Positions 1 to 7,810 of a stretch of DNA of 37,101 nt are shown in pieces (position 1 is the stretch's first letter; every line of letters starts with the position of its first letter). The DNA comes from Planctomycetota bacterium. Lineage in GTDB: Bacteria > Planctomycetota > Phycisphaerae > Tepidisphaerales > Tepidisphaeraceae. Location: NCBI GenBank assembly GCA_026693085.1, contig JAPLNB010000324.1, positions 1 through 37,101 of the forward strand. The letters run 5' to 3'. Below the pieces are notes generated by a model, which did no database searches, was not told where the DNA came from, and saw only the letters and a list, made by a program, of their open reading frames with translations. Both the position numbers and the translations under genes were made by a program.

Positions 1-54
1 GCCGCAGGCCACACAGCGGGGATTCTGACAACAGAAATGGCTCAGGTCGTCCAT
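1..54 (-). CDS. Partial N-terminus of a Cys-rich transposase-like protein, running off the left edge
   Basis: Only the first 18 codons are in the window: Met-Asp-Asp-Leu-Ser-His-Phe-Cys-Cys-Gln-Asn-Pro-Arg-Cys-Val-Ala-Cys-Gly. The start is supported by an AAGGAG ribosome binding site about six bases upstream. A Cys-Cys-Gln-Asn-Pro-x-Cys opening resembles the N-terminal zinc-binding region of IS1-like transposases and related DNA-binding proteins, where it precedes a second Cys-x2-Cys and a helix-turn-helix. That likeness is from memory of the family; the diagnostic catalytic part lies outside the window, so the call is tentative. It lies 36 bases downstream of an eroded ORF on the same strand. 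Confidence 0.4.
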   Translation of the reverse strand, partial: MDDLSHFCCQNPRCVACG

Positions 55-90
55 GACCAACTCCTTGTGCTTGGCCTGAGCCGTGGCGCA

Positions 91-387
91 TCAACATCTT
101 AGGCACGCTTTCAGCTGGACAACTTCAAGGGGGCACGAGGCTCTGACCGCCTCAAACTTCGCCCGAACTCTCCGAATCGTTGCCTCTGCCCCCTCATTGG
201 CATTGTCGAGAAGCTTATCCAAACCAGCCCTCAACGTTCCCCTCCTGGTGGCGATCTCGTCCAATTGGAGATTCAACTCCGCCAACGCACCGGGGGAGAT
301 GCTGGGGTTGGTGATGACGCGGGTAATACCGGTCGACAGTTGATCCAACTCGGACAATTCCCTACGGATACGGGCGGCATCTTCCAC
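91..387 (-). pseudogene. Short ORF, possibly the C-terminal remnant of a longer gene
   Basis: A 98-codon frame starting at a GTG with no visible ribosome binding site. The same frame is closed by a TAA only five codons upstream and then stays open for another 63 codons (403-594), which suggests a longer reading frame broken by a nonsense change, or chance. The predicted peptide is largely helical and charged, with an Arg/Glu/Leu-rich start and a short Cys-rich end (Leu-Lys-Ala-Cys-Leu-Arg-Cys). I do not recognise a family. Its position just upstream of a transposase-like start, in the same direction, makes a decayed mobile-element gene plausible, but it could be non-coding. Confidence 0.25.
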
Positions 388-603
388 ACCGGGGGTGAGG
401 GGTTATGAAAAGCGCACCTGTCCCGCTTTCCGCTCTCGGTGCCTAAAAGAAACCTGACACTCCACACCTGCCGGTGGTTTCGTCAGGAACGACGCTGCCT
501 GAACGTAACACGACGAGCGCAAATTGTCCGATCTCTCGAACCTCCATCGTGAACGCTTACCCTGTTCTTCGGGAATGGGCGGATGCGAAGGCAACTCTTT
601 GAC

Positions 604-1917
604 CTATTTTGGCTGCCCTCCCGGTGGGATGGACTGTTCCCTGACGACCTTTCCCGATGGCAACGTGATGCTGGCGCCTGAGTCGGCGACGACACGGCCA
701 GTTGGTTTGGAACTACGGCTCTCAAGTGTAATGTGCGAACCTGTGTATGCGTGTATCTCGGTGACATCGCCTGTCACCGTTCCGCCAAAGACAGACCCGC
801 TCATTGTCACGACGGATGATTGGAACTTCCCTCTCATCTCAAACGGACCGCCAAACACCTTGCTTGCTTTTTGGAGGTAAATCGCGTGCCGGCTCTTGCA
901 GTGCTCCAGGATCACGTGCGTTTCCTCAGCCAGGATATGACCATCATCCTCAAGTCCAATGAGGCCCGCTTCCTCGTGCATTCCGCGCAGATGTGTCTCG
1001 GTGCCATGCAGATCAATGCGCCCGGAATTGGCAATGCCAAGATTGTTTCCGCCAGGATCCCAGGTGGTTATTTTCGCCCGCTCGCACCCGAGTCTGATGC
1101 AACCATAGTAGTCGGTCGAGAGACTGCCGTGGCCAACGGACAGAAGAGTACCCGGACCCTGCCCAACAAACTGCACGGTGCCGTGATCACCGGCATATAC
1201 GCGGCTGTAGGTTTCCAGGTCCTTGCATTCATCATGAAGATCCTCATTCAGTTCGATCTTGCCATAGAGATGAGTTCTTCCCCCGCGCTGAGCCGCTATT
1301 CCCGCACCTGCCGTACTGGCATTCCGAATGCGGATGTTCTCCAGTTCGAGCAGAGAGGATGTGCCCTCAGAACAGAACCCTTGACGCTGTGTTTTCTGTC
1401 GCGTGCCCAATTGCAGGTCGGAAAATCGCCAGCGTCCGTGCTCCACCAGAACCATGTACTGGTATTCGCTGCGCCAGTCCAGAATCACCGGCGGTCCAGG
1501 ATCGGCCTTCGTCGTTTCACCCTTGAACGAGACGACAACGTTTCGAGGCATGTTACGGTTCAGAATCAACTGGCTTTCGGGCATTCCCCGGCCGCCTGTC
1601 GTCGAGTAGACACCCGGCCTGAGATGGATGGTAACACTCTGCACTGGCTCTCTGGGGACCTGGGACAGGGCACCAGCTATCGTGCGGAAAGGAAGAGCCG
1701 CACTTCCGACTGAATTGCCGGCATCGTTACCTCGTTTGGGATCAACGTACAGGTCGCTCGCGGCATGCAGACTCCCGTTTCCCATGCCCGCAACCAAAGC
1801 GAAGATGACTGACAGGAATCTGGTTTTCCCAGGCCGGCCAGGCCAAGCCAGATGGGGCAGGCCCCGTTTGCTACCCGCCACTCCGGCAAGGCATTCCCGT
1901 TGGTTCCAGCACGGCAT
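604..1917 (-). CDS. Secreted right-handed beta-helix (DUF1565 / pectin-lyase fold) protein
   Basis: 437 residues. A strong GGAGGG ribosome binding site five bases before the ATG fixes the start, so the export signal has an unusually long n-region: the hydrophobic core is at about residues 34-46 and a likely signal peptidase site follows Leu-His-Ala-Ala near 53. The mature protein opens with Leu-Tyr-Val-Asp-Pro-x3-Gly-Asn-Asp and a Pro-Phe-Arg-Thr-Ile motif, the typical DUF1565 entry, followed by short repeating beta-strand segments of a parallel beta-helix. Such proteins are extracytoplasmic and often bind or cleave polysaccharide; no catalytic residues can be assigned here, so function is open. 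It stands alone, with gene-free DNA upstream and the transposase-like remnant downstream. Codon use is less G/C-extreme than in most of the window, compatible with an acquired segment. Confidence 0.75.
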   Translation of the reverse strand: MPCWNQRECLAGVAGSKRGLPHLAWPGRPGKTRFLSVIFALVAGMGNGSLHAASDLYVDPKRGNDAGNSVGSAALPFRTIAGALSQVPREPVQSVTIHLRPGVYSTTGGRGMPESQLILNRNMPRNVVVSFKGETTKADPGPPVILDWRSEYQYMVLVEHGRWRFSDLQLGTRQKTQRQGFCSEGTSSLLELENIRIRNASTAGAGIAAQRGGRTHLYGKIELNEDLHDECKDLETYSRVYAGDHGTVQFVGQGPGTLLSVGHGSLSTDYYGCIRLGCERAKITTWDPGGNNLGIANSGRIDLHGTETHLRGMHEEAGLIGLEDDGHILAEETHVILEHCKSRHAIYLQKASKVFGGPFEMRGKFQSSVVTMSGSVFGGTVTGDVTEIHAYTGSHITLESRSSKPTGRVVADSGASITLPSGKVVREQSIPPGGQPK

Positions 1918-2168
1918 AGAGCCCTCCGTTCAGGGAAAAGGCACTGATCCGGTCCGACTCGCGATCAACGTAGATTGATGGCGAATCTCCGTCAAGAGTA
2001 TGCTGCGATCGTGAGCCGTGTCACACCGTACGGAGCGAGGTTCGAGCTTGTTCCCGGCGCGAGGTATGGCAGATCCTCATGTCAGCTGTGCATTCTACCG
2101 CTGCGTTGGCATCGAACTGACAAGGAGGACAATACAAAGGGGACGGGAGTCATTGTTTCTCTTTCCGC

Positions 2169-2213
2169 GGCCCGGAAAAGACGTCAGGCCCGGAAAAGGC
2201 GGGCCCGGAAAAG
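2169..2213. repeat. Three copies of GGCCCGGAAAAG
   Basis: Exact 12-mer GGCCCGGAAAAG at 2169-2180, 2187-2198 and 2202-2213, spaced 18 and 15 bases apart. They lie in gene-free DNA upstream of the beta-helix gene. Origin and role are unknown; they could be slippage products or binding sites. Confidence 0.8.
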
Positions 2214-2529
2214 GCGAATCAGGTTGCATTTAATTGACGCCCCTTCCGCCCAACGCCCAACTCCGCCCCTCCCCACCCCACCACGGCATCATAGCGATAT
2301 TCCCAGCGCTGCGCGCCCGGCTTTTTCCCGAAATAAATCCCCCACTTTCCCAAGGAAAACCACGATTCCCCCGCATAGCGCTGCGCCATCCACGCACCTC
2401 CGGCGCAACATCACCCGTAATACAGAGAGGACCCTAATATGCGCAGAGACTCCGACATCCTCGTCCGGCCTTCCTCCCCCCCGCGCCCCTTCCGCGCACA
2501 TCCCTCCTCCCCGCCATCCACCCTGCCCA

Positions 2530-2589
2530 TTTCTGCCCGGTTTTGCCCGTTTCTCCCCGTTTCTGCCCCGTTTTGCCCGGTTTTCAACC
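2530..2589. repeat. Tandem array with exact 10-bp period
   Basis: Six successive decamers of the type TTTCTGCCCG / GTTTTGCCCG, with one to three changes each, starting at 2530, 2540, 2550, 2560, 2570 and 2580. The period is constant, so the same bases recur on one face of the helix. It is in gene-free DNA about 400 bases upstream of the siroheme decarboxylase start. Confidence 0.85.
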
Positions 2590-2760
2590 CCCGTTTTTTG
2601 CCTGCAAAAGGGCTTAACCCACTAAAAGAGAGGGTCTTATGCCCAATACATCTCGAATCCCCCCCGCCAAACATTTTTCCCCCGCTCCCCCCTCAAAGAC
2701 CCCGCCGGCCCCTCCCCACACCCCGCACTGCGCCAAACGAGCCTCACTGGCCCATCACCC

Positions 2761-2792
2761 ATTCGAAAATCGACATTCGAAAATCGAAAATC
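2761..2792. repeat. Direct repeat of ATTCGAAAATCGA
   Basis: ATTCGAAAATCGAC at 2761-2774 is followed immediately by ATTCGAAAATCGAA at 2775-2788 and a further AAATC. It is an AT-rich island in C-rich gene-free DNA. Confidence 0.8.
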
Positions 2793-2924
2793 CCCTAACC
2801 CCAGGCCCCGCCAACATCCCCCAAGAACCACCAGGCGGTCCGGCGGGGGAGAAAACGGGGAGAAATGAGTGGTTTCCGGGGGACTTTTGGGGGACTTTCG
2901 GGGGATCGGCGGGCGTCCTCCCCG

Positions 2925-2950
2925 CGAACCCTGAACCCCGAACCCTGACT
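2925..2950. repeat. Heptamer repeat (GGGTTCA family, complement strand)
   Basis: On the minus strand the sequence reads as successive TCAGGGT / TCGGGGT heptamers. The same 7-bp word forms a longer array on the plus strand at 18603-18645. It sits 40 bases before the siroheme decarboxylase start. Confidence 0.75.
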
Positions 2951-2989
2951 TCTCCCCCCTGTACATCCCGCACCTTTGCGCCTTTAATT

Positions 2990-4045
2990 ATGCCTATGTC
3001 TCCCCCCCTCTCCGACACCGACGCCCGCCTGCTCAACCTGCTCCAACAACAAGTCCCCCTCACCCCCGAACCCTTCACCGACCTCGCCAGCCAACTCAAC
3101 CTCCCCGAATCCGAGATCCTCTCCCGCATCACCGCTCTTAAGTCCCAGCCGGCCCCCATCATCCGCCAAATCTCCGCCATCTTCGACACCAAGTCCCTTG
3201 GCTACCAATCCACCCTCGTCGCCGCCCGCATCCCCCATGAACACCTCGACCACGCCGTCTCCGTCATCAACGCCCACCCCGGCGTCACTCATAACTACCT
3301 TCGCAACCACCCCTTTAGCCTCTGGTACACCCTCGCCGTCCCCCCCGATAGCCGACTCGGCCTCCAAAGAACCCTCGACATCCTCCACTGCGAATCCCGC
3401 TCCCTGGCCACCCGCCCATTCCCCACCCTCAAGCTCTATAAGATCGGTGTATCCTTCGACTTATCCTCCGATGCCGACCCCGCCGCCCGATCCACTGGCC
3501 CAGCCTTCACCGAATCCGACCGCGCCCAAGCCATGTCCCACCTCATCACCCCCGCCGACAAACGCATGATCCGCGTCCTCCAGCAGGACCTGCCCATGAC
3601 CCACCGCCCCTTCGACCTTTGGGCTCAGCAAGCCAAGGTCTCCACCGACCAGCTCCTCTGGGCCGCCCGAACCTACCTCGGCCAAAAACGCATGCGCCGC
3701 TTCGCCGCCGTCCTCCACCACCGCCAAGCCGGTTTCTCCGCCAACGGCATGGGCATCTGGGCCGTAACACCCGACAAACAAGACACTTTCGGCTCCGTCG
3801 CCGCCTCCTTCGCCGCCGTCTCCCACTGCTACCTCCGCCCCACCTACGAGGATTGGCCCTACTCCATCTTCACCATGGTTCACGCCCCCACCCAACCCGA
3901 CTGCGACGCCGTTCTCGCACAGATCTCAAAAGCAACTGGCATAAAGGATTACGCCGCTCTGTATTCCACCAGGGAATTCAAGAAAACCCGCCTCCGCTAT
4001 TTCACCGAGGAAATCGAGGCCTGGGAACAATCCCACCCCGCTTAG
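2990..4045 (+). CDS. ahbAB: Siroheme decarboxylase, AhbA-AhbB fusion
   Basis: 351 residues from the ATG at 2990 (a second ATG at 2996 is equally possible; no ribosome binding site is visible for either). Two Lrp/AsnC-like halves are fused. The N-terminal half (about 10-160) has a winged-helix start and the Val-Thr-His-Asn-Tyr-Leu-Arg motif at 99-105; the C-terminal half (about 188-345) has Val-Ser-His-Cys-Tyr-Leu-Arg-Pro at 277-284 and Asp-Trp-Pro-Tyr at 288-291. These are hallmarks of AhbA/AhbB and the heme d1 proteins NirD/L/G/H. AhbA and AhbB together remove the C12 and C18 acetate carboxyls of siroheme, giving 12,18-didecarboxysiroheme. In heme-making organisms they are usually separate proteins of about 150-170 residues. 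Nearby ahbC and ahbD argue for heme b rather than heme d1. The coding strand is extremely C-rich, unlike ahbC. Confidence 0.88.
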   Translation: MPMSPPLSDTDARLLNLLQQQVPLTPEPFTDLASQLNLPESEILSRITALKSQPAPIIRQISAIFDTKSLGYQSTLVAARIPHEHLDHAVSVINAHPGVTHNYLRNHPFSLWYTLAVPPDSRLGLQRTLDILHCESRSLATRPFPTLKLYKIGVSFDLSSDADPAARSTGPAFTESDRAQAMSHLITPADKRMIRVLQQDLPMTHRPFDLWAQQAKVSTDQLLWAARTYLGQKRMRRFAAVLHHRQAGFSANGMGIWAVTPDKQDTFGSVAASFAAVSHCYLRPTYEDWPYSIFTMVHAPTQPDCDAVLAQISKATGIKDYAALYSTREFKKTRLRYFTEEIEAWEQSHPA

Positions 4046-4208
4046 CCGCGACAATTCCCCCATCTTTCCATCGGAAGCCCACTAAATCCCTAGAATACCA
4101 ACGCGTTATGACGGATTCCGTGGTAGAGTGAACTCGTCAGTGGGTGTTCCGAGTCTCGACTCGTTCCACAGACTCTCGTGTTCTTGGCCTTACTGGGAGA
4201 AACTGCTC

Positions 4209-4901
4209 ATGAAATCGCTTCGATTGGCCGCCATCGCCTTGTTCGCCCTATCTTTCGCCTCCTTGGACGCCAAGGCGCTGTCGATCAGCTTCACCGACGC
4301 GCCCCTAGGATCAAGCGTGTCCTGGCTGGTCATCCAAGTGCCGGACTCCACATTCATTAACCCCGATCCCAACAACCCCTTCCGAGCGAACCTGCCCAAC
4401 ACCTTTATCCAGAAGACCTTCGGTGACGTCGGCACCATGGGCTTGGACGTCTCTTTCGGCGGCGGGGTCGACCTCGATTGGCCCAACGGCATCCGTTGGA
4501 CCGAACGAGTCTTCAACAGCACGAACTTGGCCTGGACCGACTACCATCTCCAACTGGATACGTCCAGCGCCGTCTTCTTCACCGACCTGCCGACCTTCTC
4601 CCCCAGCCTGGTCGTCATCAATGGCGGCGCCGGCATCGACTCCTACAGCCGCAATACCATCGTGAAGACCGACTCCCTCGGCACGCTCACGCTCAGCGCC
4701 GACCGCAAGTCCATCGACATCATCTTCGCCAACCCGGTCGCCTCCGGCTCCTTCTTCGATGTGCATACGCCGATCGAAGGCCTGGCCAATTCGACCTTTT
4801 TCCACATCGACCAGCACCCGACCGTCCCCGTCCCCGCCGCCGCTTGGACCGGCCTGGCAGGCCTGGCAGGACTGGTTGTCCTCCAGCTTCGCCGCAAATA
4901 A
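4209..4901 (+). CDS. Secreted protein with PEP-CTERM-like sorting tail
   Basis: 230 residues from the ATG at 4209, chosen because GGGAGA lies eight bases upstream and the protein then begins with a classic signal peptide (Met-Lys-Ser-Leu-Arg, hydrophobic core, cleavage near Ala-Lys-Ala). The middle (about 25-205) is a beta-rich domain I do not recognise. The C-terminus has the tripartite exosortase-type layout: Val-Pro-Val-Pro-Ala-Ala-Ala-Trp at about 206-213, a Gly/Ala/Leu transmembrane stretch, then Arg-Arg-Lys at the end. This variant of the PEP-CTERM signal is known from Planctomycetes and predicts export, membrane anchoring and processing by an exosortase. A hairpin terminator follows at once, so it is monocistronic even though it lies between ahbAB and ahbC. 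A link to heme synthesis is not evident. Confidence 0.8.
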   Translation: MKSLRLAAIALFALSFASLDAKALSISFTDAPLGSSVSWLVIQVPDSTFINPDPNNPFRANLPNTFIQKTFGDVGTMGLDVSFGGGVDLDWPNGIRWTERVFNSTNLAWTDYHLQLDTSSAVFFTDLPTFSPSLVVINGGAGIDSYSRNTIVKTDSLGTLTLSADRKSIDIIFANPVASGSFFDVHTPIEGLANSTFFHIDQHPTVPVPAAAWTGLAGLAGLVVLQLRRK

Positions 4902-4925
4902 CCCTCTGACTCTCTGAACCACCCC

Positions 4926-4959
4926 GCCCTCGAGCTCCACGCTCGGGGGCTTTTTATTT
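4926..4959 (+). terminator. Rho-independent terminator of the PEP-CTERM-like gene
   Basis: A ten-base-pair stem, GCCCTCGAGC (4926-4935) with GCTCGGGGGC (4941-4950), one G-T wobble, a five-base loop, and the run TTTTTATTT directly after. It starts 25 bases after the stop codon and separates this gene from ahbC. Confidence 0.85.
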
Positions 4960-5091
4960 GAGCACGTCATCCATAGCAATAGTATGTAAATAATCCACCC
5001 CGATTCCTCGAGCCCATTTGCTGGAAAAGACATTGGCCGCTGCATATAAATATTCTAGCTTCGGAACAGGGCGAGATTTGGGAGATCCCGA

Positions 5092-6348
5092 ATGATTGAC
5101 ATCAGTGTGCTCTATGGCGGCCTCGAAACCCCCAGCACCCCTCACCGCTATGGCCGGAAGATCACCCAAATCGATCCCCCCCCCCATCAACGGATGGCCA
5201 TCGCCAAATCCGCCAAGGACCGCCGGCCCATCATCGTCTGGAACCTCACGCGCACCTGCAACTTAAAGTGCATCCACTGCTACACCGATTCCGACGCCGT
5301 CAAATACCCGGACGAGCTGACGACCGACCAGTGCAAGGTCGTCTTGGATGACTTGGCGAAGTTCGGCGTCCCCGCCGTCCTCTTCTCCGGCGGCGAACCC
5401 CTTGTCCGTAAAGACCTTTTCGAATTGGCGACCTACGCCCGCGACGCCGGCCTTCACGTTGTCCTCTCCACCAACGGCACGCTCATAACTCCCGAAATAG
5501 CCAAGCGTTTTGTCGAGCTGAAATTCGCCTACATCGGCCTGAGCCTCGACAGCGCCATCCCCGAAATCCACGACAAGTTCCGCGGCATGGAAGGCGCCTT
5601 CCAGAAAACCATGCAAGGCTTCCGCCACTGCGTCGCCGCCGGCCAGAAGGTCGGCCTCCGCCTCACGCTCACCCAGCACACCGCCACCAATCTGGACAAG
5701 CTCTTCGACTTCATCGAGCGTGAAAACATCGACCGGGCCTGCTTTTACCACCTCTGTCCGGCCGGCCGCGGCAAAGATCTCTCCGCACTCGATCCCGCTC
5801 AAGCCCGATCCGCTATCGACACGATCATCGACCGCACCGACGACCTGCTCCAGCGCGGCCAGCGCGTCGAAATCCTCACTGTCGATAACCACTGCGACGG
5901 TCCATACTTATACCTGCGCATGCTCCGCGAGAACCAGCCTCGCACCAACCAGGTTCTCGACATGCTCCGATGGAACGGCGGGGGCCGATACTCCAGCGGC
6001 GTCGGCATCGCGAATATCGACTTTTGCGGAAATGTGCATGCCGACCAGTTCTCCATGTTCCGTTCATTCGGTAACATCAAAGAGCGGAAGTTTTCAGAGA
6101 TCTGGCAAGACACGTCCGATCCGATCATGGCCGGCTTGAAAGACCGGCTTCCGCTGCTGAAAGGGCGATGCGGCGCCTGCCGATTCAAGGCGGTCTGCGG
6201 CGGGTCATTGCGGGCGAGGGCCGAGATTTCTACGGGCGACCCCTGGGCCGCTGATCCGGGGTGCTACCTGACCGAAGCCGAGATCAGCGGCGAGCCCGTC
6301 GCCGCCGATAGCGCCGCTGGCCCCGGGTCCGTCTGCTGCGATCGATAG
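5092..6348 (+). CDS. ahbC: Radical SAM 12,18-didecarboxysiroheme deacetylase AhbC
   Basis: 418 residues; GGGAGA precedes the ATG by about seven bases. Cys56-x3-Cys60-x2-Cys63 (Cys-Asn-Leu-Lys-Cys-Ile-His-Cys) binds the S-adenosylmethionine iron-sulfur cluster, and Gly-Gly-Glu-Pro follows at 100-103. The C-terminal domain has Cys360-x2-Cys363-x5-Cys369 and Cys391 (Gly-Cys-Tyr-Leu) as ligands for a second cluster, with the Gly-Asp-Pro-Trp-Ala motif typical of AhbC/NirJ. AhbC removes the two acetate side chains, leaving methyl groups and giving Fe-coproporphyrin III. The N-terminal Gly-Arg-Lys-Ile-x-Gln-Ile-Asp-Pro-Pro segment is also family-typical. NirJ of heme d1 synthesis is the alternative; the presence of ahbD and absence of other nir genes favour AhbC. 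A Cys-Cys pair close to the C-terminus is extra. The next gene starts 34 bases downstream. Confidence 0.88.
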   Translation: MIDISVLYGGLETPSTPHRYGRKITQIDPPPHQRMAIAKSAKDRRPIIVWNLTRTCNLKCIHCYTDSDAVKYPDELTTDQCKVVLDDLAKFGVPAVLFSGGEPLVRKDLFELATYARDAGLHVVLSTNGTLITPEIAKRFVELKFAYIGLSLDSAIPEIHDKFRGMEGAFQKTMQGFRHCVAAGQKVGLRLTLTQHTATNLDKLFDFIERENIDRACFYHLCPAGRGKDLSALDPAQARSAIDTIIDRTDDLLQRGQRVEILTVDNHCDGPYLYLRMLRENQPRTNQVLDMLRWNGGGRYSSGVGIANIDFCGNVHADQFSMFRSFGNIKERKFSEIWQDTSDPIMAGLKDRLPLLKGRCGACRFKAVCGGSLRARAEISTGDPWAADPGCYLTEAEISGEPVAADSAAGPGSVCCDR

Positions 6349-6382
6349 CGTGAGCATTTTGTAACATTGCTGCGGGTTATGG

Positions 6383-7768
6383 ATGGCCAAAACGATTCTC
6401 ATCGTCGAAGACGAAACGGTGCTGCGCGAGTCGCTGGCAGAGCTGCTGGTTGGCGAAGGCTACGAGGTTCGCCAGGCAGCCGACGGCAAGGCCGCGTATG
6501 ACCTGGTCATGCACCAGCCCGTCGATCTGGTTCTCTCCGACGTGCGCATGCCCGAGATGGACGGTCTGACGTTGCTCTGTCAGCTTCAGAAACTGGCGCC
6601 CGAGACGCCGGTGATCATGATCACCGCCTATGGCACCGTCGAGACTGCCGTCGCCGCGATGCGCACCGGCGCCCACGATTACCTGCTCAAGCCCGTTCAG
6701 TTTGACGACGTTCTGGTGAAGATCCGCCGCGCCCTGGATTTCCGGGAGATGTCGGTCACGCAGCGCGTCATGACCGAGCAACTGGCGCAGGAGAGCACCT
6801 TCCACAACCTCGTCGGCCGTTCCCAGAGCATGAACAGGCTCTTTGAGACCGTCCGCAAGCTCTCGACCGTCAAGAGCAATGTTTTGATAGTCGGGGAATC
6901 GGGCACGGGCAAGGAGCTGTTCGCCCGCGCGATCCACTACAACGGCGTGACGCGGACGAAGCCGTTTGTTGCCGTCAACTGCGGCGGGATTCCAGACACG
7001 CTGATCGAATCGGAGCTGTTCGGCTACCGCCGCGGCGCGTTCACCGGAGCGATGCGCGACAAGATCGGCTACTTTGAGGCAGCGAACAGCGGAACGCTGT
7101 TCCTCGACGAGATCTCAACGCTGCCGATCAACCTGCAGAGTTCGCTATTACGGGTGCTGGAGGAAAAGGTCGTGGTGCCGGTCGGCGACACACACCCGCG
7201 GCCGATTGACATCCGCATCATTGCCGCCTCCAACCAGGACCTGGACAAGATGGTCCGCGACGGCCAGTTTCGCGAGGATCTGCTGTACCGGCTGAACGTC
7301 GTAAAGATTACGCTCCCGCCGCTGCGGCAGCGTAAGGAGGACATCCCGCTGCTGGTCCACCATTTCCTGGAGAAGTACATCCGCCAGATGAACAAGCACG
7401 TTCTAGGAGTCACCAACGGCACCATGCGGGCGTTGTTGAACCACGAATGGCGCGGCAATGTTCGCGAGTTGGAGAACGTCATCGAGCGGGCCGTCATCTT
7501 CGCCGAAGGGCGCCAGATCTCCGTCGAAGACATGCCCTTCGCCACCGAGGGCATGACGGACGATGTCGGGGAGGAATTGAAGGAGGCGTTGCGGCAGTTC
7601 GAGCGTCAGCACATCCTGGCAAGCCTTCGCCGCCACAACTACGACAAGGTGGAAACGGCCAGGCAGCTGGGGATCGGCGTTTCCAGCCTGTATCGGAAGC
7701 TGGACGAACTGAGCATTCCCAAGAACGTCGGCGAAGCCGACGCGCCCAAGAATGACGATGGGAAGTAG
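6383..7768 (+). CDS. NtrC-family sigma-54-dependent response regulator
   Basis: 461 residues in three domains. Receiver (about 4-118): acidic pocket Glu9-Asp10, phospho-acceptor Asp53, Thr81 and Lys103 are all present. AAA+ domain (about 143-380): Walker A Gly-Glu-Ser-Gly-Thr-Gly-Lys-Glu at 171-178, intact Gly-Ala-Phe-Thr-Gly-Ala loop at 218-223 for sigma-54 contact, Walker B Gly-Thr-Leu-Phe-Leu-Asp-Glu at 237-243. C-terminal Fis-type helix-turn-helix at about 420-441. It should therefore activate sigma-54 promoters upon phosphorylation. It lies 34 bases after ahbC on the same strand and converges on ahbD, so a role in regulating the heme genes or a linked respiratory process is plausible. 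No kinase is adjacent, but the kinases at 10.7-13.3 kb are candidates for its partner. Confidence 0.92.
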   Translation: MAKTILIVEDETVLRESLAELLVGEGYEVRQAADGKAAYDLVMHQPVDLVLSDVRMPEMDGLTLLCQLQKLAPETPVIMITAYGTVETAVAAMRTGAHDYLLKPVQFDDVLVKIRRALDFREMSVTQRVMTEQLAQESTFHNLVGRSQSMNRLFETVRKLSTVKSNVLIVGESGTGKELFARAIHYNGVTRTKPFVAVNCGGIPDTLIESELFGYRRGAFTGAMRDKIGYFEAANSGTLFLDEISTLPINLQSSLLRVLEEKVVVPVGDTHPRPIDIRIIAASNQDLDKMVRDGQFREDLLYRLNVVKITLPPLRQRKEDIPLLVHHFLEKYIRQMNKHVLGVTNGTMRALLNHEWRGNVRELENVIERAVIFAEGRQISVEDMPFATEGMTDDVGEELKEALRQFERQHILASLRRHNYDKVETARQLGIGVSSLYRKLDELSIPKNVGEADAPKNDDGK

Positions 7769-7810
7769 TCGCAATCCGCAGACGCGCCAATCGTGGAGTT
7801 CAGCAGGCGA

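Larger units (their letters stand above)
1918..2989. other. Gene-free, strongly C-rich intergenic region with short repeats
   Basis: About 1.07 kb without a convincing gene. Open frames exist on both strands, but their products are Pro/Ser/Arg-rich low-complexity strings with no start signal. The plus strand is strikingly C-rich and G-poor from about 2230 onward. It contains three copies of a 12-mer, an exact 10-bp-period array, a doubled 14-mer and a heptamer array (each listed separately). The left part presumably holds the promoter of the beta-helix gene and the right part that of the siroheme decarboxylase gene, but I see no consensus promoter. Confidence 0.7.

Noticed and set aside
2439..2798. 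Pro/Ser/Arg-rich open frames on the plus strand at 2.2-2.8 kb
   Set aside because: Low-complexity products created by C-rich repeats, with overlapping open frames in several registers and no ribosome binding site.
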